A stretch of DNA of 64,000 nt. Origin: Pinisolibacter aquiterrae. GTDB taxonomy: Bacteria > Pseudomonadota > Alphaproteobacteria > Rhizobiales > Ancalomicrobiaceae. A program made the translations under genes and the position numbers. The first letter of the stretch is position 1, and each line of letters starts with the position of its first letter. The notes under the pieces were generated by a model. It was given only the letters and a program-made list of their open reading frames with translations, did not search any database and was not told the origin of the DNA. Of this stretch, positions 51,177 through 61,979 are shown piece by piece. The DNA lies in assembly GCF_019160155.1 (NCBI RefSeq), contig NZ_JAFNIH010000027.1, positions 124,001 to 188,000 on the forward strand, written 5' to 3'.

Positions 51177-51547
51177 GCCGCGCGCGCCCGTGTCGCGGCG
51201 GCGTCGAAGGCGGAAAATCGCCGTGCCGCCGCGTCTCGCGCGTTGACAGGTCCCGCCGCTTTCCTTATGGAAACGCCATTCGCGAAGGGCCGGGAATTCC
51301 GGCTCCGGCGCTGTCCGAGGCTCAAAACGCCCCCGGCTCTGCCTTCGATCCTCTCGTGACGAGACGATCGACCGTGGTGCCGGCTCGGGTCGTTTCTCAA
51401 GTCCGTGCGACGACGCGCCCGCTTCGGTCACGATCGAAGAGGGTTTCCGCTCTCGATCCGAGACGCGGGCGTCGGAACCGATGGCTCTGCCGTCGGCACA
51501 CCGCGCGGCGCCGAAGGGCGCGTGTGAGATGAGAAGGTAAGAAAGAC
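51177..51547. other. 371-nt leader region between phaR and rplU
   Basis: No gene is seen. It holds the TTGACA promoter at 51243-51271, which leaves a long untranslated leader of about 270 nt before rplU. The leader contains short GC hairpins, for example GCCGG (51289-51293) with CCGGC (51299-51303), and could host autoregulation by L21, which is speculative. Confidence 0.55.
51243..51271 (+). promoter_or_regulatory. Strong candidate sigma-70 promoter of rplU-rpmA
   Basis: A perfect TTGACA (51243-51248), exactly 17 nt of spacer and TATGGA (51266-51271) make the best promoter match in the window, as expected for ribosomal protein genes. The predicted start is near 51278. Confidence 0.65.
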
Positions 51548-51859
51548 ATGTTCGCGGTCATCAAGACGGGCGGCAAGCAGTACAAGGTCGCCGCCGACGA
51601 CGTGATCATCATCGAGAAGCTCGCCGGCGAAGCCGGTGAGGCGGTCACGTTCTCCGAAGTTCTGCTGATCGGTGGCGAGACCACCGTGGTCGGCGCGCCG
51701 ACCGTCGCCGGGGCCACCGTGTCCGGCGTTCTGGTCGAGCAGAGCCGTGCCAAGAAGGTGATCACCTTCAAGAAGCGCCGCCGCAAGAGCTGGCGCAAGA
51801 AGGAAGGTCACCGCCAGGAACAGACCAAGGTGAAGATCACCGCGATCAACGCCGCCTGA
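51548..51859 (+). CDS. rplU: 50S ribosomal protein L21
   Basis: Large-subunit ribosomal protein of 103 residues that contacts 23S rRNA. It opens MFAVIKTGGKQYKV, the family signature, and contains KVITFKKRRRKSWRKKEGHRQ, the basic rRNA-binding stretch. GAGAAGGTAAG precedes the ATG. rpmA follows after 102 nt on the same transcript. The combination rplU-rpmA-obgE is almost universal in bacteria. Confidence 0.98.
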   Translation: MFAVIKTGGKQYKVAADDVIIIEKLAGEAGEAVTFSEVLLIGGETTVVGAPTVAGATVSGVLVEQSRAKKVITFKKRRRKSWRKKEGHRQEQTKVKITAINAA

Positions 51860-51961
51860 ACCGCCGTTCGGCCGGAATTCGGCCGATGAGAGACGATCAG
51901 TCCGTTCCCCGAGGCGTGTCGCCCGGCGTGGGACGGTGAAGAGATACGAAGGAGCATCATC

Positions 51962-52234
51962 ATGGCTCACAAAAAGGCCGGCGGTTCTTCGCGCAACGGT
52001 CGCGATTCCGAGTCCAAGCGTCTCGGCATCAAGAAGTTCGGCGATCAGGTCGTGATCCCGGGCAACATCATCGCGCGTCAGCGCGGCACCAAGTGGCATC
52101 CGGGCACGGGCGTCGGCATGGGCACCGATCACACGATCTTCGCCACCATTCCGGGTCGCGTACAGTTTCGGGCCAAAGCCAACGGCCGCATCTACATCTC
52201 CGTGATGCCGAATACGGCAGCCGCAGCGGAGTGA
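51962..52234 (+). CDS. rpmA: 50S ribosomal protein L27
   Basis: Large-subunit protein of 90 residues whose N terminus reaches the peptidyl transferase centre. It opens [20 protein letters not shown], intact and without the cleavable extension seen in Firmicutes. AAGGAGC lies before the ATG. A rho-independent terminator at 52329 follows, so the acetyltransferase and obgE probably depend on read-through or another promoter. Confidence 0.98.
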   Translation: MAHKKAGGSSRNGRDSESKRLGIKKFGDQVVIPGNIIARQRGTKWHPGTGVGMGTDHTIFATIPGRVQFRAKANGRIYISVMPNTAAAAE

Positions 52235-52328
52235 ACCGGCAGATGATCCAACGATCCGCCGGTGTCCCATCGACCCGGTGGATCCTTGTGATCCGCTGAT
52301 CTCGGCTCCCGGTTCCGGGGGACACGCG

Positions 52329-52369
52329 AGAGGGGAGATGGGGCACCATCTTTCCCTCTTTCGTTTTTT
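52329..52369 (+). terminator. Intrinsic terminator after rpmA
   Basis: A stem of two 6-bp blocks (AGAGGG with CCCTCT, AGATGG with CCATCT) with a G/TT internal mismatch and GGCA loop is followed by TTCGTTTTTT. It begins 95 nt after the rpmA stop, and an open frame running through it argues that the next gene starts later, at 52413. Confidence 0.85.
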
Positions 52370-52412
52370 CCCCCTCGTCGCCGCCCGCGACAACGAACCG
52401 GAGGATCGCGCC

Positions 52413-53015
52413 ATGAGCGAGAGAGCCGATACCCCACCCGACCGGGATCTGCCCGGGACCATTCTCGAGACCCCGCGTCTGGTGTTGCGCCGTCCGGTGC
52501 GTGCCGACGCGCAGCGCATGGCGGATCTCGCCAACGACGTCGGTGTGGCCGAGAATCTGTCGAACCTGCCGCACCCCTACGGGCTCGACGACGCGCTCGC
52601 CTTCATCGACAACACCGAGGCCGGTCCGGCGCGCTGGACCCTCGGTCTCTATCTGAAGGACGAGGGCTCCCGGTTCGTCGGAACGGCGAGCCTGATGCCA
52701 CGCGACGGCGAGCGGTTCGTGCTCGGCTACTGGGTCGGCCGTCCCTATTGGGGGCGGGGGCTCGCCACCGAGGCGGCGCAGGCGCTCTCCGACTTCGCCT
52801 TCGGCGCGCTCGAGGCGGACGCGGTGGCGGCGACGTCGCGGGTGACCAACGGCGCCTCGCGGCGGGTGCTCGAGAAGTGCGGCTTCCAGTATGCCGGGCA
52901 GGGCATGGGGCCGTCGTTGTTCTATCGCGGCATGGTGCCGATCGATCGCTTCCGGTTGGAGCGGTCGATCTGGACGTCGCTGAAGAACTGGGTCAAGACC
53001 GGGGTGGGCGCGTGA
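52413..53015 (+). CDS. GNAT family N-acetyltransferase (RimJ/RimL-like)
   Basis: Acetyl-CoA-dependent acetyltransferase of 200 residues. ATG 52413 is chosen for GGAGGA at 52400-52405 and because the upstream frame contains the rpmA terminator. Seen: LETPRLVLRRPVRADAQRMADLAND at the start of the fold, and the acetyl-CoA-binding part GYWVGRPYWGRGLATEAAQAL, then TNGASRRVLEKCGFQ, the RimJ/RimL pattern. One or two such genes lie between rpmA and obgE in most Rhizobiales; the acceptor substrate is not known. obgE starts 66 nt later. Confidence 0.9.
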   Translation: MSERADTPPDRDLPGTILETPRLVLRRPVRADAQRMADLANDVGVAENLSNLPHPYGLDDALAFIDNTEAGPARWTLGLYLKDEGSRFVGTASLMPRDGERFVLGYWVGRPYWGRGLATEAAQALSDFAFGALEADAVAATSRVTNGASRRVLEKCGFQYAGQGMGPSLFYRGMVPIDRFRLERSIWTSLKNWVKTGVGA

Positions 53016-54125
<1,110 letters not shown>

Positions 54126-54245
54126 AGCGGCCATGCGTTTCGCCGGCTCGGCCGCGAAATGCTTGATCCGCCGTCGGTTCGCCGTTATGGCGAGCCGATC
54201 CTCGCCGTCGGAGACGACGGAGAGACGCGCTCGGGGTTGCCCGCC

Positions 54246-55367
54246 ATGATCCGTCGTCTGGAAGATCACCGCCGCATCGTCGTCAAGATCGGCTCCGCCC
54301 TGTTGGTCGACCGGGCCACCGGCGACATCCAATGGCCCTGGCTCGAGAGCCTCGCCGCCGACGTGGCGCGGCTGATGCAACTCGGCTGCGAGGTTCTGCT
54401 GGTCTCATCGGGCGCGATCGCGCTCGGGCGCGGCAAGCTCGGGCTGCCGAAGCGGGCGCTGGCGCTCGAGGAGAGCCAGGCCGCCGCCTCGGTCGGGCAG
54501 ATCGCCCTGGCGCGGGCCTATTCGGAAATTCTCGGCAAGCACGGCTATACCGCCGCGCAGGTGCTGCTCACCCTCGACGACACCGAGGATCGGCGGCGCT
54601 ATCTCAACGCGCGGGCGACGCTCGGCACGTTGATGGACCATCGGGCGATCCCGATCATCAACGAGAACGACACGGTGGCGACCACCGAGATCCGCTACGG
54701 CGACAACGATCGCCTCGCCGCGCGCGTCGCGACGATGGTCGGGGCGGACTGTCTGGTGCTCCTCTCCGACATCGACGGGCTCTACACGGCGCCGCCGAAC
54801 CAGGATCCGAACGCCGACTTCATCCCGCTGGTGGCGCGGATCTCGCCGGAGATCGAGGCGATGGCCGGGGGCGCCGGGTCGGAACTGTCGCGCGGCGGCA
54901 TGAAGACCAAGATCGACGCCGGCAAGATCGCCACCGACGGCGGCACCGCCATGGTGATCACGCTCGGCAAGCGGATGAGCCCGCTCGCGGCGATCTCGGC
55001 GGGCGAGAAGGCGACGTGGTTCCTGCCGGCCGCCGATCCGGTGACGGCGCGCAAGAAGTGGATCGCCGGATCGCTCGACGATCGCGGCACCATCGCCATC
55101 GACGCCGGCGCGGCGCGGGCGCTCCGGACCGGCAAGAGCCTGCTTCCGGCGGGCTGCACGCGGATCGAGGGCACGTTTCATCGCGGCGACGCGGTGCGCA
55201 TCGTCGGCCCGGCCGGCGAGGAACTGGGACGGGGTCTCGTCGCCTTCGACGCGAGCGACGCGCTCGCCATCCTCGGGCGCAAGACCCATGAAATCGAAGC
55301 GATACTCGGCTATACAGGTCGCAAGGAGATGATCCACCGCGACCACATGGTGCTCAGGGGGGAATGA
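54246..55367 (+). CDS. proB: Glutamate 5-kinase
   Basis: First enzyme of proline synthesis; phosphorylates glutamate and is normally inhibited by proline. ATG 54246 gives 373 residues with [22 protein letters not shown] aligning to the family start; an in-frame ATG at 54159 would add a 29-residue tail that looks unrelated. Seen: the amino-acid-kinase domain ([58 protein letters not shown]) and a C-terminal PUA domain from about 280. The stop overlaps the proA start, so both proteins are made in step. Confidence 0.95.
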   Translation: MIRRLEDHRRIVVKIGSALLVDRATGDIQWPWLESLAADVARLMQLGCEVLLVSSGAIALGRGKLGLPKRALALEESQAAASVGQIALARAYSEILGKHGYTAAQVLLTLDDTEDRRRYLNARATLGTLMDHRAIPIINENDTVATTEIRYGDNDRLAARVATMVGADCLVLLSDIDGLYTAPPNQDPNADFIPLVARISPEIEAMAGGAGSELSRGGMKTKIDAGKIATDGGTAMVITLGKRMSPLAAISAGEKATWFLPAADPVTARKKWIAGSLDDRGTIAIDAGAARALRTGKSLLPAGCTRIEGTFHRGDAVRIVGPAGEELGRGLVAFDASDALAILGRKTHEIEAILGYTGRKEMIHRDHMVLRGE

Positions 55368-56653
55368 TGGCGGCCGTCGAAAAATTCGGAGCGACCTCGA
55401 TCGAGGTGTCGATGTCCGACATCGGCGCGCGGGCCCGCGTCGCGGCCCGTGCCGTGGCGCTGGCGCCGACGGCGACCAAGGACGCCGCTCTCGCCGCCAT
55501 GGCGGCCGAGCTCCGTCGGGCCGTGCCGGCGATCCTCGCCGCCAACGCGCAGGACGTCGCCGACGGCGAGGCCAAGGGCCTCTCCGGGTCCTTCATCGAT
55601 CGGCTGGTTCTGAACGAGGACCGCATCGAGGGCATGGCGGCCGGGCTCGAGGCGATCGCGGCGCTGCCCGATCCGGTCGGCCGGGTGCTCTCCGCCTGGG
55701 ATCGGCCGAACGGGCTCCACATCGAGCGCGTCGCCACGCCGCTCGGCGTGATCGGCATCATCTACGAGAGCCGGCCCAACGTGACGGCCGACGCGGGCGC
55801 GCTGTGCCTGAAGAGCGGCAACGCGGCGATCCTGCGCGGCGGGTCGGACGCGCTGCGTTCGTCGTCGACCATCGTCGCGGCGCTGCGGCGCGGGCTCGCG
55901 AGCGTGGGTCTGCCGGAGGATGCGATCCAGCTGGTGCCCACCACCGATCGCGCCGCCGTCGGGGCGATGCTGACCGGGCTAGGCGGGGCGATCGACGTAA
56001 TCGTGCCGCGCGGCGGCAAATCGCTGGTGGCGCGTGTCCAGACCGAGGCGAGGGTGCCGGTCTTCTCCCATCTCGAGGGGATCTGCCACGTCTATGTCGA
56101 TGCGGCCGCCGATCTCGCCATGGCCGAGAAGATCGTCGTCAACGCCAAGATGCGGCGGACCGGCATCTGCGGCGCGGCCGAGACGCTGCTGGTCGATCGC
56201 GCCTGCGCGGCGACCCATCTGCTGCCGCTGGTCGAGGCTCTGCGCGCGAAGGGCTGCGAGATCCGCGCCTCGGCCGAGGTGATGGCGCTGGTGCCCGGCG
56301 CGAAGCTCGCCACCGAGGCCGACTGGTCGACCGAATATCTCGACGCGATCATCACCGTCGGGCTGGTCGACGGGGTCGACGGGGCGATCGCCCACATCGA
56401 GCACTACGGCTCGCACCACACGGAGGCGATCGTCACCGACGACGCCGCGACGGCGGCGCGGTTCCTGAACGAGATCGATTCGGCGATCCTGCTCTGGAAC
56501 GCCTCGACCCAGTTCGCCGACGGCGGCGAATTCGGCATGGGCGCGGAGATCGGCATCGCCACCGGCAAAATGCACGCACGCGGGCCGGTCGGGGTCGACC
56601 AACTGGTGTCGTTCAATTACCGGGTGCGCGGCAACGGCCAGACGCGGCCTTGA
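55364..56653 (+). CDS. proA: Gamma-glutamyl phosphate reductase
   Basis: Reduces glutamyl phosphate from ProB to glutamate semialdehyde with NADPH; the two enzymes form a complex. The 429 residues include [40 protein letters not shown], the catalytic cysteine in [14 protein letters not shown], and [16 protein letters not shown] 55364 overlaps the proB stop; ATG 55367, one codon later, is better spaced from AGGGGGG and may be the real start. The stop shares one base with the nadD ATG. Confidence 0.96.
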   Translation: MMAAVEKFGATSIEVSMSDIGARARVAARAVALAPTATKDAALAAMAAELRRAVPAILAANAQDVADGEAKGLSGSFIDRLVLNEDRIEGMAAGLEAIAALPDPVGRVLSAWDRPNGLHIERVATPLGVIGIIYESRPNVTADAGALCLKSGNAAILRGGSDALRSSSTIVAALRRGLASVGLPEDAIQLVPTTDRAAVGAMLTGLGGAIDVIVPRGGKSLVARVQTEARVPVFSHLEGICHVYVDAAADLAMAEKIVVNAKMRRTGICGAAETLLVDRACAATHLLPLVEALRAKGCEIRASAEVMALVPGAKLATEADWSTEYLDAIITVGLVDGVDGAIAHIEHYGSHHTEAIVTDDAATAARFLNEIDSAILLWNASTQFADGGEFGMGAEIGIATGKMHARGPVGVDQLVSFNYRVRGNGQTRP

Positions 56654-57309
56654 TGGAGAGTCGCGTCGGGGATCGGCCCTTGCCTCATGCGAACGGTCCG
56701 GCGCGCGGGGATCTCCTCGTGCCGCCGACCGCTGCGGGCATGCGGATCGGGCTTCTCGGCGGCTCGTTCAATCCGCCCCATCTCGGCCATCTCCACGTCG
56801 CCGAGACGGCGCTCGAGCGGTTGCGGCTCGATCGGCTGTGGGTGCTGGTGACGCCCGGCAATCCGTTGAAGGAAACCGCCGGCCTGCCGTCGCTGGCGCG
56901 GCGGATCGCGGCGGCGCGGCGGCTGATGGACGATCCGCGCATCGTCGTGACCGCCTTCGAGGCGGCTTTCGGCTCGCCCTATACGTGGCGGACGGTGGAA
57001 CGGCTGGTGGCGATGCGGCCGGACGTGCATTTCGTCTGGGTGATGGGCGCCGACAATCTGGCGAGTTTCCATCGTTGGCAGCATTGGCGGCGGATCGCCT
57101 CGGCGCTGCCGATGGCGATCGTCGACCGCCCCGGCGCGGCGATGACGCCGCTCTCGGCGCCGGCCGCTCAGGCGCTCGCCGACTTCCGGCTGCCGGAGGC
57201 GCGCGCGGCCGGACTCGCCGGGCACCGGGCGCCGGCCTGGGCCTTCCTGCGCGGGCCGCGCAACGGGCTCTCCTCGACCGAATTGCGCCGGCGCGGCATC
57301 GGGGTGTGA
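56653..57309 (+). CDS. nadD: Nicotinate-nucleotide adenylyltransferase
   Basis: Makes nicotinate adenine dinucleotide in NAD synthesis. ATG 56653 (overlapping the proA stop by one base) gives 218 residues; ATG 56740 at MRIGLLGG would skip a 29-residue N-terminal tail. Seen: GLLGGSFNPPHLGHLHVAE with the nucleotidyltransferase HxGH motif, VTPGNPLK, MGADNLASFHRW and the C-terminal NGLSSTELRRRG with SSTxxR. In related genomes rsfS and rlmH follow nadD directly; here the next genes are on the opposite strand. Confidence 0.95.
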   Translation: MESRVGDRPLPHANGPARGDLLVPPTAAGMRIGLLGGSFNPPHLGHLHVAETALERLRLDRLWVLVTPGNPLKETAGLPSLARRIAAARRLMDDPRIVVTAFEAAFGSPYTWRTVERLVAMRPDVHFVWVMGADNLASFHRWQHWRRIASALPMAIVDRPGAAMTPLSAPAAQALADFRLPEARAAGLAGHRAPAWAFLRGPRNGLSSTELRRRGIGV

Positions 57310-57331
57310 GCCGGGCGGGGTGTGAAGGCCC

Positions 57332-58513
57332 TCAGCCCTGACGGGCGACGGCGCTGACCGGCACCAGAACCAGACCGCGCGCCTCGAGCGCCTTGATCCA
57401 GGTCTGGAGATTGCGCAAGGAGATCGGCAGGGCGGTGGCGGTGCCGACGGCGACGCCCTTGGTGCGCGCGACCTGCTCGAGCTGGGTGAGACGGGCCTGA
57501 ATGGCCTCGTCGCGGGCGATCTCGTCGATCACCACGTCGGCGCGGGCGAAGGGGGTGCGGGCGGCGCGGGCGCTCGATTCGCCGGTGGAGCGGCTCGACG
57601 AGCCGTCGTCGACGAACATGAGGCCGCGCCGGGTCAGCTCGTTCAGGGTCGCGCCGAGGGCGGCGGGATCGGCGGTGTAGCGGGCGCCCATGTAGTTGAT
57701 CACGCCGACGTAGTTGGTGAGCCGGCCGAGCAGGGTCATCAGCCGGTCGGTGTTGGCCTCGGTCGGGGCGGAGGCGATGAGGGTCTGGGGCCCGGGATCG
57801 TTGTCCGGGTAGTCGAACGGCTCCATCGGCACCTGGAGCAGCAGTTCGTGACCGTCGGCGCGGGCCTTCTGGACCCAGCGGTCGAGGCTCGCGCCATAGG
57901 GCGCGAAGGCGAGGGTGACGTCGGGGCCGAGCACGCGCAGGGCTTCCTGCGTCGAGGTCTGGGAGATGCCGAGGCCGCCGACGATCAGGACGACGCGCGG
58001 GGTCGATTGCGGCAGGCGCGGCACCGGACGGGCATAGACGTCGAGCGGACGGCTGCCGTCGGAGGCGATGCGCGGCAACAGGCCCCAGCGGGTCTTCTCC
58101 GAGACCCGCGCGATCGGCGCGGTGGAGAGCGGCTGGCCCTCCACGGCCTCGGGGACGCGGTGGGCGGGCACCGGCTCGAGACCGGCGTCGGGGGCGGGAG
58201 TGACCTCGACGAGGCCCTGTTGGGCGGGGCGGGCGGCGCCGTGGGGCGTGCCGGGCGGGGGCGTCTCCTCGGCCGGGCGAGGCGGCTCGGCGACGGCCAC
58301 GTCGGATTTGGCGATGCCGGTCTTGGCGCGATCGAGGCGAACGACCGCATGCGGCTCGCCGCCTTCCGGGTCGCGCATGAAGACCAGCCAGACACCGATC
58401 ACCGCGCCGACCAGACCGATCAGCGACAGGCCGATGATGCCGAAGGGAATGCGGGCCCAGATCGGGCGCTTGGCGGCACTCAGACCGAGCGGGGCGTCGA
58501 GGTCGTTCCCCAT
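57332..58513 (-). CDS. Divergent polysaccharide deacetylase family protein
   Basis: A 393-residue envelope protein with one N-terminal membrane helix (about 23-45, IPFGIIGLSLIGLVGAVIGV), a proline-rich linker (about 70-150) and a C-terminal deacetylase-like barrel (VVLIVGGLGISQTSTQEAL, VTLAFAPYG, LLQVPMEPFDYPDNDPG, NYMGARYTADP, FVDDGSSSRST). It belongs to the divergent polysaccharide deacetylase family (YibQ-like, DUF610), in which part of the usual metal and catalytic residues are altered, so activity is unproven. It faces nadD stop-to-stop with 22 nt between. It lies downstream of ctpA behind a hairpin. Confidence 0.9.
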   Translation of the reverse strand: MGNDLDAPLGLSAAKRPIWARIPFGIIGLSLIGLVGAVIGVWLVFMRDPEGGEPHAVVRLDRAKTGIAKSDVAVAEPPRPAEETPPPGTPHGAARPAQQGLVEVTPAPDAGLEPVPAHRVPEAVEGQPLSTAPIARVSEKTRWGLLPRIASDGSRPLDVYARPVPRLPQSTPRVVLIVGGLGISQTSTQEALRVLGPDVTLAFAPYGASLDRWVQKARADGHELLLQVPMEPFDYPDNDPGPQTLIASAPTEANTDRLMTLLGRLTNYVGVINYMGARYTADPAALGATLNELTRRGLMFVDDGSSSRSTGESSARAARTPFARADVVIDEIARDEAIQARLTQLEQVARTKGVAVGTATALPISLRNLQTWIKALEARGLVLVPVSAVARQG

Positions 58514-58586
58514 GTCCCTTGATCTTCTCCCTGGTTCGAATCGATCTACGCCGATTCTCCGCCGTCTGACGAGCCCTTCGAATCGA

Positions 58587-58619
58587 AGAGGCCGCCGGAG
58601 GTGGGATCCGGCGGCCTCT
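58587..58619 (-). terminator. Hairpin between ctpA and the polysaccharide deacetylase gene
   Basis: A 13-bp perfect stem (58587-58599 with 58607-58619, 7-nt loop) lies 17 nt after the ctpA stop on the minus strand. The following TTCGATTCG is only moderately T-rich, so termination may be partial. Confidence 0.55.
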
Positions 58620-58635
58620 CGTCGCGATCGGTCGA

Positions 58636-59979
58636 TCAGTTGGGGACGGCCGCCTTGGGGTTGGGCGGATAGGCCGCGTTGGTCTTGGCGCCGCGCAGCA
58701 GGTCGAAGGCGTAGTTGAGCGCCTTGTCGTCCTTGGCCTCGGGCGGCACATAGGCTTGCGAGCCGGTCTTCTCGTCGGCGGCGTTGCCGTCGTTGGGGTT
58801 CTTGAGGTGACCCTTGAGGCTCGCCTCGCCTTTGGTGTCGTCCTTGCCCTTGAGGTCCTCGGGGGTGTCCTGCAGGACCTCGATGTCCGGATCGATGCCC
58901 TTGGCCTGGATCGAGCGGCCCGAGGGCGTGTAGTAGCGCGCGGTGGTCAGGCGGATGGCGCCGTTCTGGCCGAGCGGGATGATGGTCTGGACCGAGCCCT
59001 TGCCGAAGGACCGGGTGCCGACCAGGGTGGCGCGCTTGTGGTCCTGGAGGGCGCCTGCGACGATCTCGGAGGCCGAGGCGGAACCGCCGTTGATCAGGAT
59101 CACGACCGGCTTGCCCTTGATCAGATCGCCGGAACGGGCGTTGTACCGCTGGCTCTCGTCGGCGTTGCGGCCGCGGGTCGAGACGATCTCGCCGCGCTCC
59201 AGGAAGGCGTCGGAGACCGAGATCGCCTGATCGAGGAGACCGCCGGGGTTGTTGCGCAGGTCGAGGACGAAGCCCTTGAGCTTGTCGGACGGGATGTCCT
59301 TGGTGATCTTCTCGATCTGATCGCGCAGGCCGTCGTAGGTCTGCTCGTTGAACTGGGTGATGCGCAGGTAGCCGATGTCGCCGCCTTCCTCGCGCGAGCG
59401 CACCGACTTGATGCGGATGGTGTCGCGGACGATCTTGATCTGCAGCGGTTCGGCGGCGCCGTCCCGCTTGATCGTCAGGGTGATCGGCGAATTGACCGGG
59501 CCGCGCATCTTGTCGACGGCCTGATTGAGGCTGAGGCCCTGGACCTGTTCGCCGTCGAGCTGGGTGATGATGTCGCCGGCGCGCACGCCGGCTCGCGCCG
59601 CGGGCGTGTCGTCGATCGGAGCGACGACCTTGACCAGGCCCTCCTCCATCGTGACCTCGATGCCGAGGCCGCCGAACTCGCCGCGCGTCTGGACCTGCAT
59701 GTCCTTGAAGCTCTTCGGGGACATGTAGCTCGAATGGGGATCGAGCGAGGTCAGCATGCCGTTGATGGCGCTTTCCACCAGCTTCGAGTCGTCCGGCTGC
59801 TCGACGTAGTCGGAGCGGATGCGCTCGAACACGTCGCCGAACAGATTGAGTTGGCGATACGTGTCGGTCGCGGCGGCGATCGCCTTGCCGGCGATGAACC
59901 GCTCACCCTGACCGATACCGACCACGACACCGGCACCGAGCAGTCCGCCCACCACCAACAACGAAACCTTGCGCATCAT
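58636..59979 (-). CDS. ctpA: Carboxyl-terminal processing protease CtpA (S41 family)
   Basis: Periplasmic serine protease of 447 residues. Seen: an N-terminal export signal or anchor (VSLLVVGGLLGAGVVVGIG), a PDZ domain (about 100-180, GLGIEV, GVRAGDIITQLDGE), and the S41 catalytic domain with Ser302 in GGSASASEI and Lys327 in SFGKGSVQ, 25 residues apart as in E. coli Prc. The C-terminal tail is charged and low-complexity. The end of the upstream EnvC-like gene overlaps its start by 4 nt; related pairs act in septal peptidoglycan turnover, where CtpA-type proteases trim hydrolases or their activators. Confidence 0.95.
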   Translation of the reverse strand: MMRKVSLLVVGGLLGAGVVVGIGQGERFIAGKAIAAATDTYRQLNLFGDVFERIRSDYVEQPDDSKLVESAINGMLTSLDPHSSYMSPKSFKDMQVQTRGEFGGLGIEVTMEEGLVKVVAPIDDTPAARAGVRAGDIITQLDGEQVQGLSLNQAVDKMRGPVNSPITLTIKRDGAAEPLQIKIVRDTIRIKSVRSREEGGDIGYLRITQFNEQTYDGLRDQIEKITKDIPSDKLKGFVLDLRNNPGGLLDQAISVSDAFLERGEIVSTRGRNADESQRYNARSGDLIKGKPVVILINGGSASASEIVAGALQDHKRATLVGTRSFGKGSVQTIIPLGQNGAIRLTTARYYTPSGRSIQAKGIDPDIEVLQDTPEDLKGKDDTKGEASLKGHLKNPNDGNAADEKTGSQAYVPPEAKDDKALNYAFDLLRGAKTNAAYPPNPKAAVPN

Positions 59980-61310
59980 CCGCGAACCTTCTCGTCACGC
60001 GCCCGCGCCCACCAGGGCGAGGGATCTATCGACGTACCGTCTTTTCTGAATTCGACATAGAGGATCGGCCGATCGGAGGCTCCACCCGACACGGCCGTGG
60101 TCACCGGCCGACTGCCCATCAGGCCGACGGGTTCGCCGGCCCGTACCGATTGCCCGATCTCCACGTCGATCCGTTCCATTCCGGCAAGCACGACATGATA
60201 TCCGCCGCCGGCATTGATGATCAAGAGTTTGCCGTAGGATCTGAACGGCCCCGCGAAGATCACCGCGCCATCACACGGAGTCGTGACCGCCGCGCCCGCC
60301 CTGGCGGCGATCGACAGGCCCTTGGCGGTGAGCCCGGCGGCGTCGTCCTGGCCCCAGCGCAGGATGGTGTCGCCGGAGACCGGCAGCGGCAGGCGGCCGC
60401 GCGCCGTGGCGAGCGTGATCTCGGGCGCCGGCTTCGCGGGCGTCGCCGCCTTCTCGAGAGCGGCGACGAGACCCTCGAGCGAAGTGGCGCGTTCGGCGAG
60501 GGCGCCGGCCTTGGCGGCCTCCTCGCGCAGGCTCGCCTCCTTCTCGCCGCGCGCCTTGCGGCGCTCCTCGACCAGCAGTTCGAGACGGCCGCGCTCGGCG
60601 ACGAGATCCTCGCCCTCGGCGTGGAAGCGTTCGCGCTCGGTGGCGGCGGCGGTCTTCAACGCCTCCAGCGACTGGAGGTCGGCGAGCAGTGCTTCGGCCT
60701 GATCGCGAAGTTCCGGCAGCAGGGCGCCGACGAGAATGGCGCTACGGACGGCGGCGAGTGCGTCCTCGGGTCGCACCACGACGGCGGGCGGCGGTTTGCG
60801 GCCGATGCGTTGGAGGGCGGCGAGCACGTCGGCGAGCACGTCGCGGCGGGCGTCCAGCGCGCGGCGCGAGCGGATCACGTCGCGATCGAGATCGGCGATC
60901 CGCTTCTCGGTGACGGCGAGGCGGGCTTCGGCCTCGCGCAGGCGCCGGGCGGTGGCGAGGAGCTGTTCGGAGACGCGGCCGCTCTCACGGGCGATGGCCT
61001 CGATCTCGGCGCGAATCGCCGCCTGCCGGTCCTTGCCGAGGTCGATGTCGCGCAGAACCGCGTCGAGCTCGGCGCGGACGGCGGCGCGACGGTCGGTCGG
61101 ATCGGCCGGGGTTGCCGGGGTGGTCGTGGCGCTCGGCGCCGACGCGATGCCGGCGGCGCCGGGTCTGAGGCCCGGCGGCGGCTCCTGCGCGGCGGCGGGG
61201 CTCGCGAGGGCGAGCGCCATCCACACGGCGAGGCCCGGACGCGCGAAAGCCGGCCACCACGGCGGCGCCGGAATCGGGGGCGGAGAGGTCTCGGGCGGCA
61301 GGGCGGTCAT
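59976..61310 (-). CDS. EnvC-like murein hydrolase activator with degenerate M23/LytM domain
   Basis: A 444-residue exported protein: hydrophobic N-terminal segment (FARPGLAVWMALALASPAAAQ), a long coiled coil (about 70-310, rich in Ala, Glu, Arg), and a C-terminal LytM domain (about 330-435). In active M23 peptidases the metal is held by an early H-x-D pair and a final HxH in a segment like HLHFEIR; here that place reads ILYVEFRKDG, so the HxH is missing and the domain should not be a peptidase. This is the layout of EnvC/NlpD-type activators of amidases. It is translationally coupled to ctpA, and rlmH lies 168 nt upstream. Confidence 0.88.
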   Translation of the reverse strand: MTALPPETSPPPIPAPPWWPAFARPGLAVWMALALASPAAAQEPPPGLRPGAAGIASAPSATTTPATPADPTDRRAAVRAELDAVLRDIDLGKDRQAAIRAEIEAIARESGRVSEQLLATARRLREAEARLAVTEKRIADLDRDVIRSRRALDARRDVLADVLAALQRIGRKPPPAVVVRPEDALAAVRSAILVGALLPELRDQAEALLADLQSLEALKTAAATERERFHAEGEDLVAERGRLELLVEERRKARGEKEASLREEAAKAGALAERATSLEGLVAALEKAATPAKPAPEITLATARGRLPLPVSGDTILRWGQDDAAGLTAKGLSIAARAGAAVTTPCDGAVIFAGPFRSYGKLLIINAGGGYHVVLAGMERIDVEIGQSVRAGEPVGLMGSRPVTTAVSGGASDRPILYVEFRKDGTSIDPSPWWARARDEKVRG

Positions 61311-61478
61311 GGTGTCGCCGGTCGATCGGTGCGGGCGGTGTCGGGTCGATCGTCGCCTCCGAGCGAGAGACGCGCAAGGCGACGTTGCGAGGGGATCGTG
61401 GCGAGAGCAAGCCGGCGATGCGGCAATCTCGTCACGGTCCGGGGCCGGCCGGGCGGGATTGCGCAGGACCGCGCCGGG

Positions 61479-61958
61479 TCAGGCGCGGTGATAGGGGTGG
61501 CCGGCGAGGATGGTGGTGGCGCGGTAGATCTGTTCGGCGGCGAGGATGCGGACGATCTGGTGGGGCCAGGTCATGGCGCCGAAGGCGAGGCGCAGATCGG
61601 CGCGGGCGAGGACCGCGGGGCCGTGGCCGTCGGCGCCGCCGATCAGGATCGCCCAGTCGCGCGCCTCGGCGAGACGGGCGGCGAGATCGTCGGCGAAGGC
61701 CTGCGAGGTGCGCGTCGTGCCGGTCTCGTCGAGAACGATCACCCAGGCGGTGTCGGCGACGCCGGCGAGCAGCGCCTCGGCCTCCTCGGCCTTGCGATCC
61801 TCGGCACGGGCGGCGCGCGATTCGGGGATCTCGCGAACCTCGACCCTGGTCACGCCGAGCACGCGACCCTGTTTGGCCGCGCGATCGAGGTAGCGATCGA
61901 GCAGCTCGCGTTCGGGGCCGGCCTTCATGCGGCCGACCGCCGCGATGGTCACGCGCAC
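61479..61958 (-). CDS. rlmH: 23S rRNA (pseudouridine1915-N3)-methyltransferase RlmH
   Basis: SPOUT-class methyltransferase that methylates a pseudouridine in helix 69 of 23S rRNA using S-adenosylmethionine. The 159 residues show the opening [12 protein letters not shown], the knot region [10 protein letters not shown] and the C-terminal family signature [19 protein letters not shown]. rsfS lies immediately upstream with 21 nt between, so the two are co-transcribed. Length and motifs are normal. Confidence 0.96.
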   Translation of the reverse strand: MRVTIAAVGRMKAGPERELLDRYLDRAAKQGRVLGVTRVEVREIPESRAARAEDRKAEEAEALLAGVADTAWVIVLDETGTTRTSQAFADDLAARLAEARDWAILIGGADGHGPAVLARADLRLAFGAMTWPHQIVRILAAEQIYRATTILAGHPYHRA

Positions 61959-61979
61959 GGCGTCTCTCCGCTCGACGCC

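Noticed and set aside
58523-58545. tRNA-like T-loop sequence GGTTCGAATC
   Set aside because: The flanking bases cannot form the T stem (CCCTG against TCGAT) and no anticodon arm or acceptor stem fits. No other tRNA-like segment was found.
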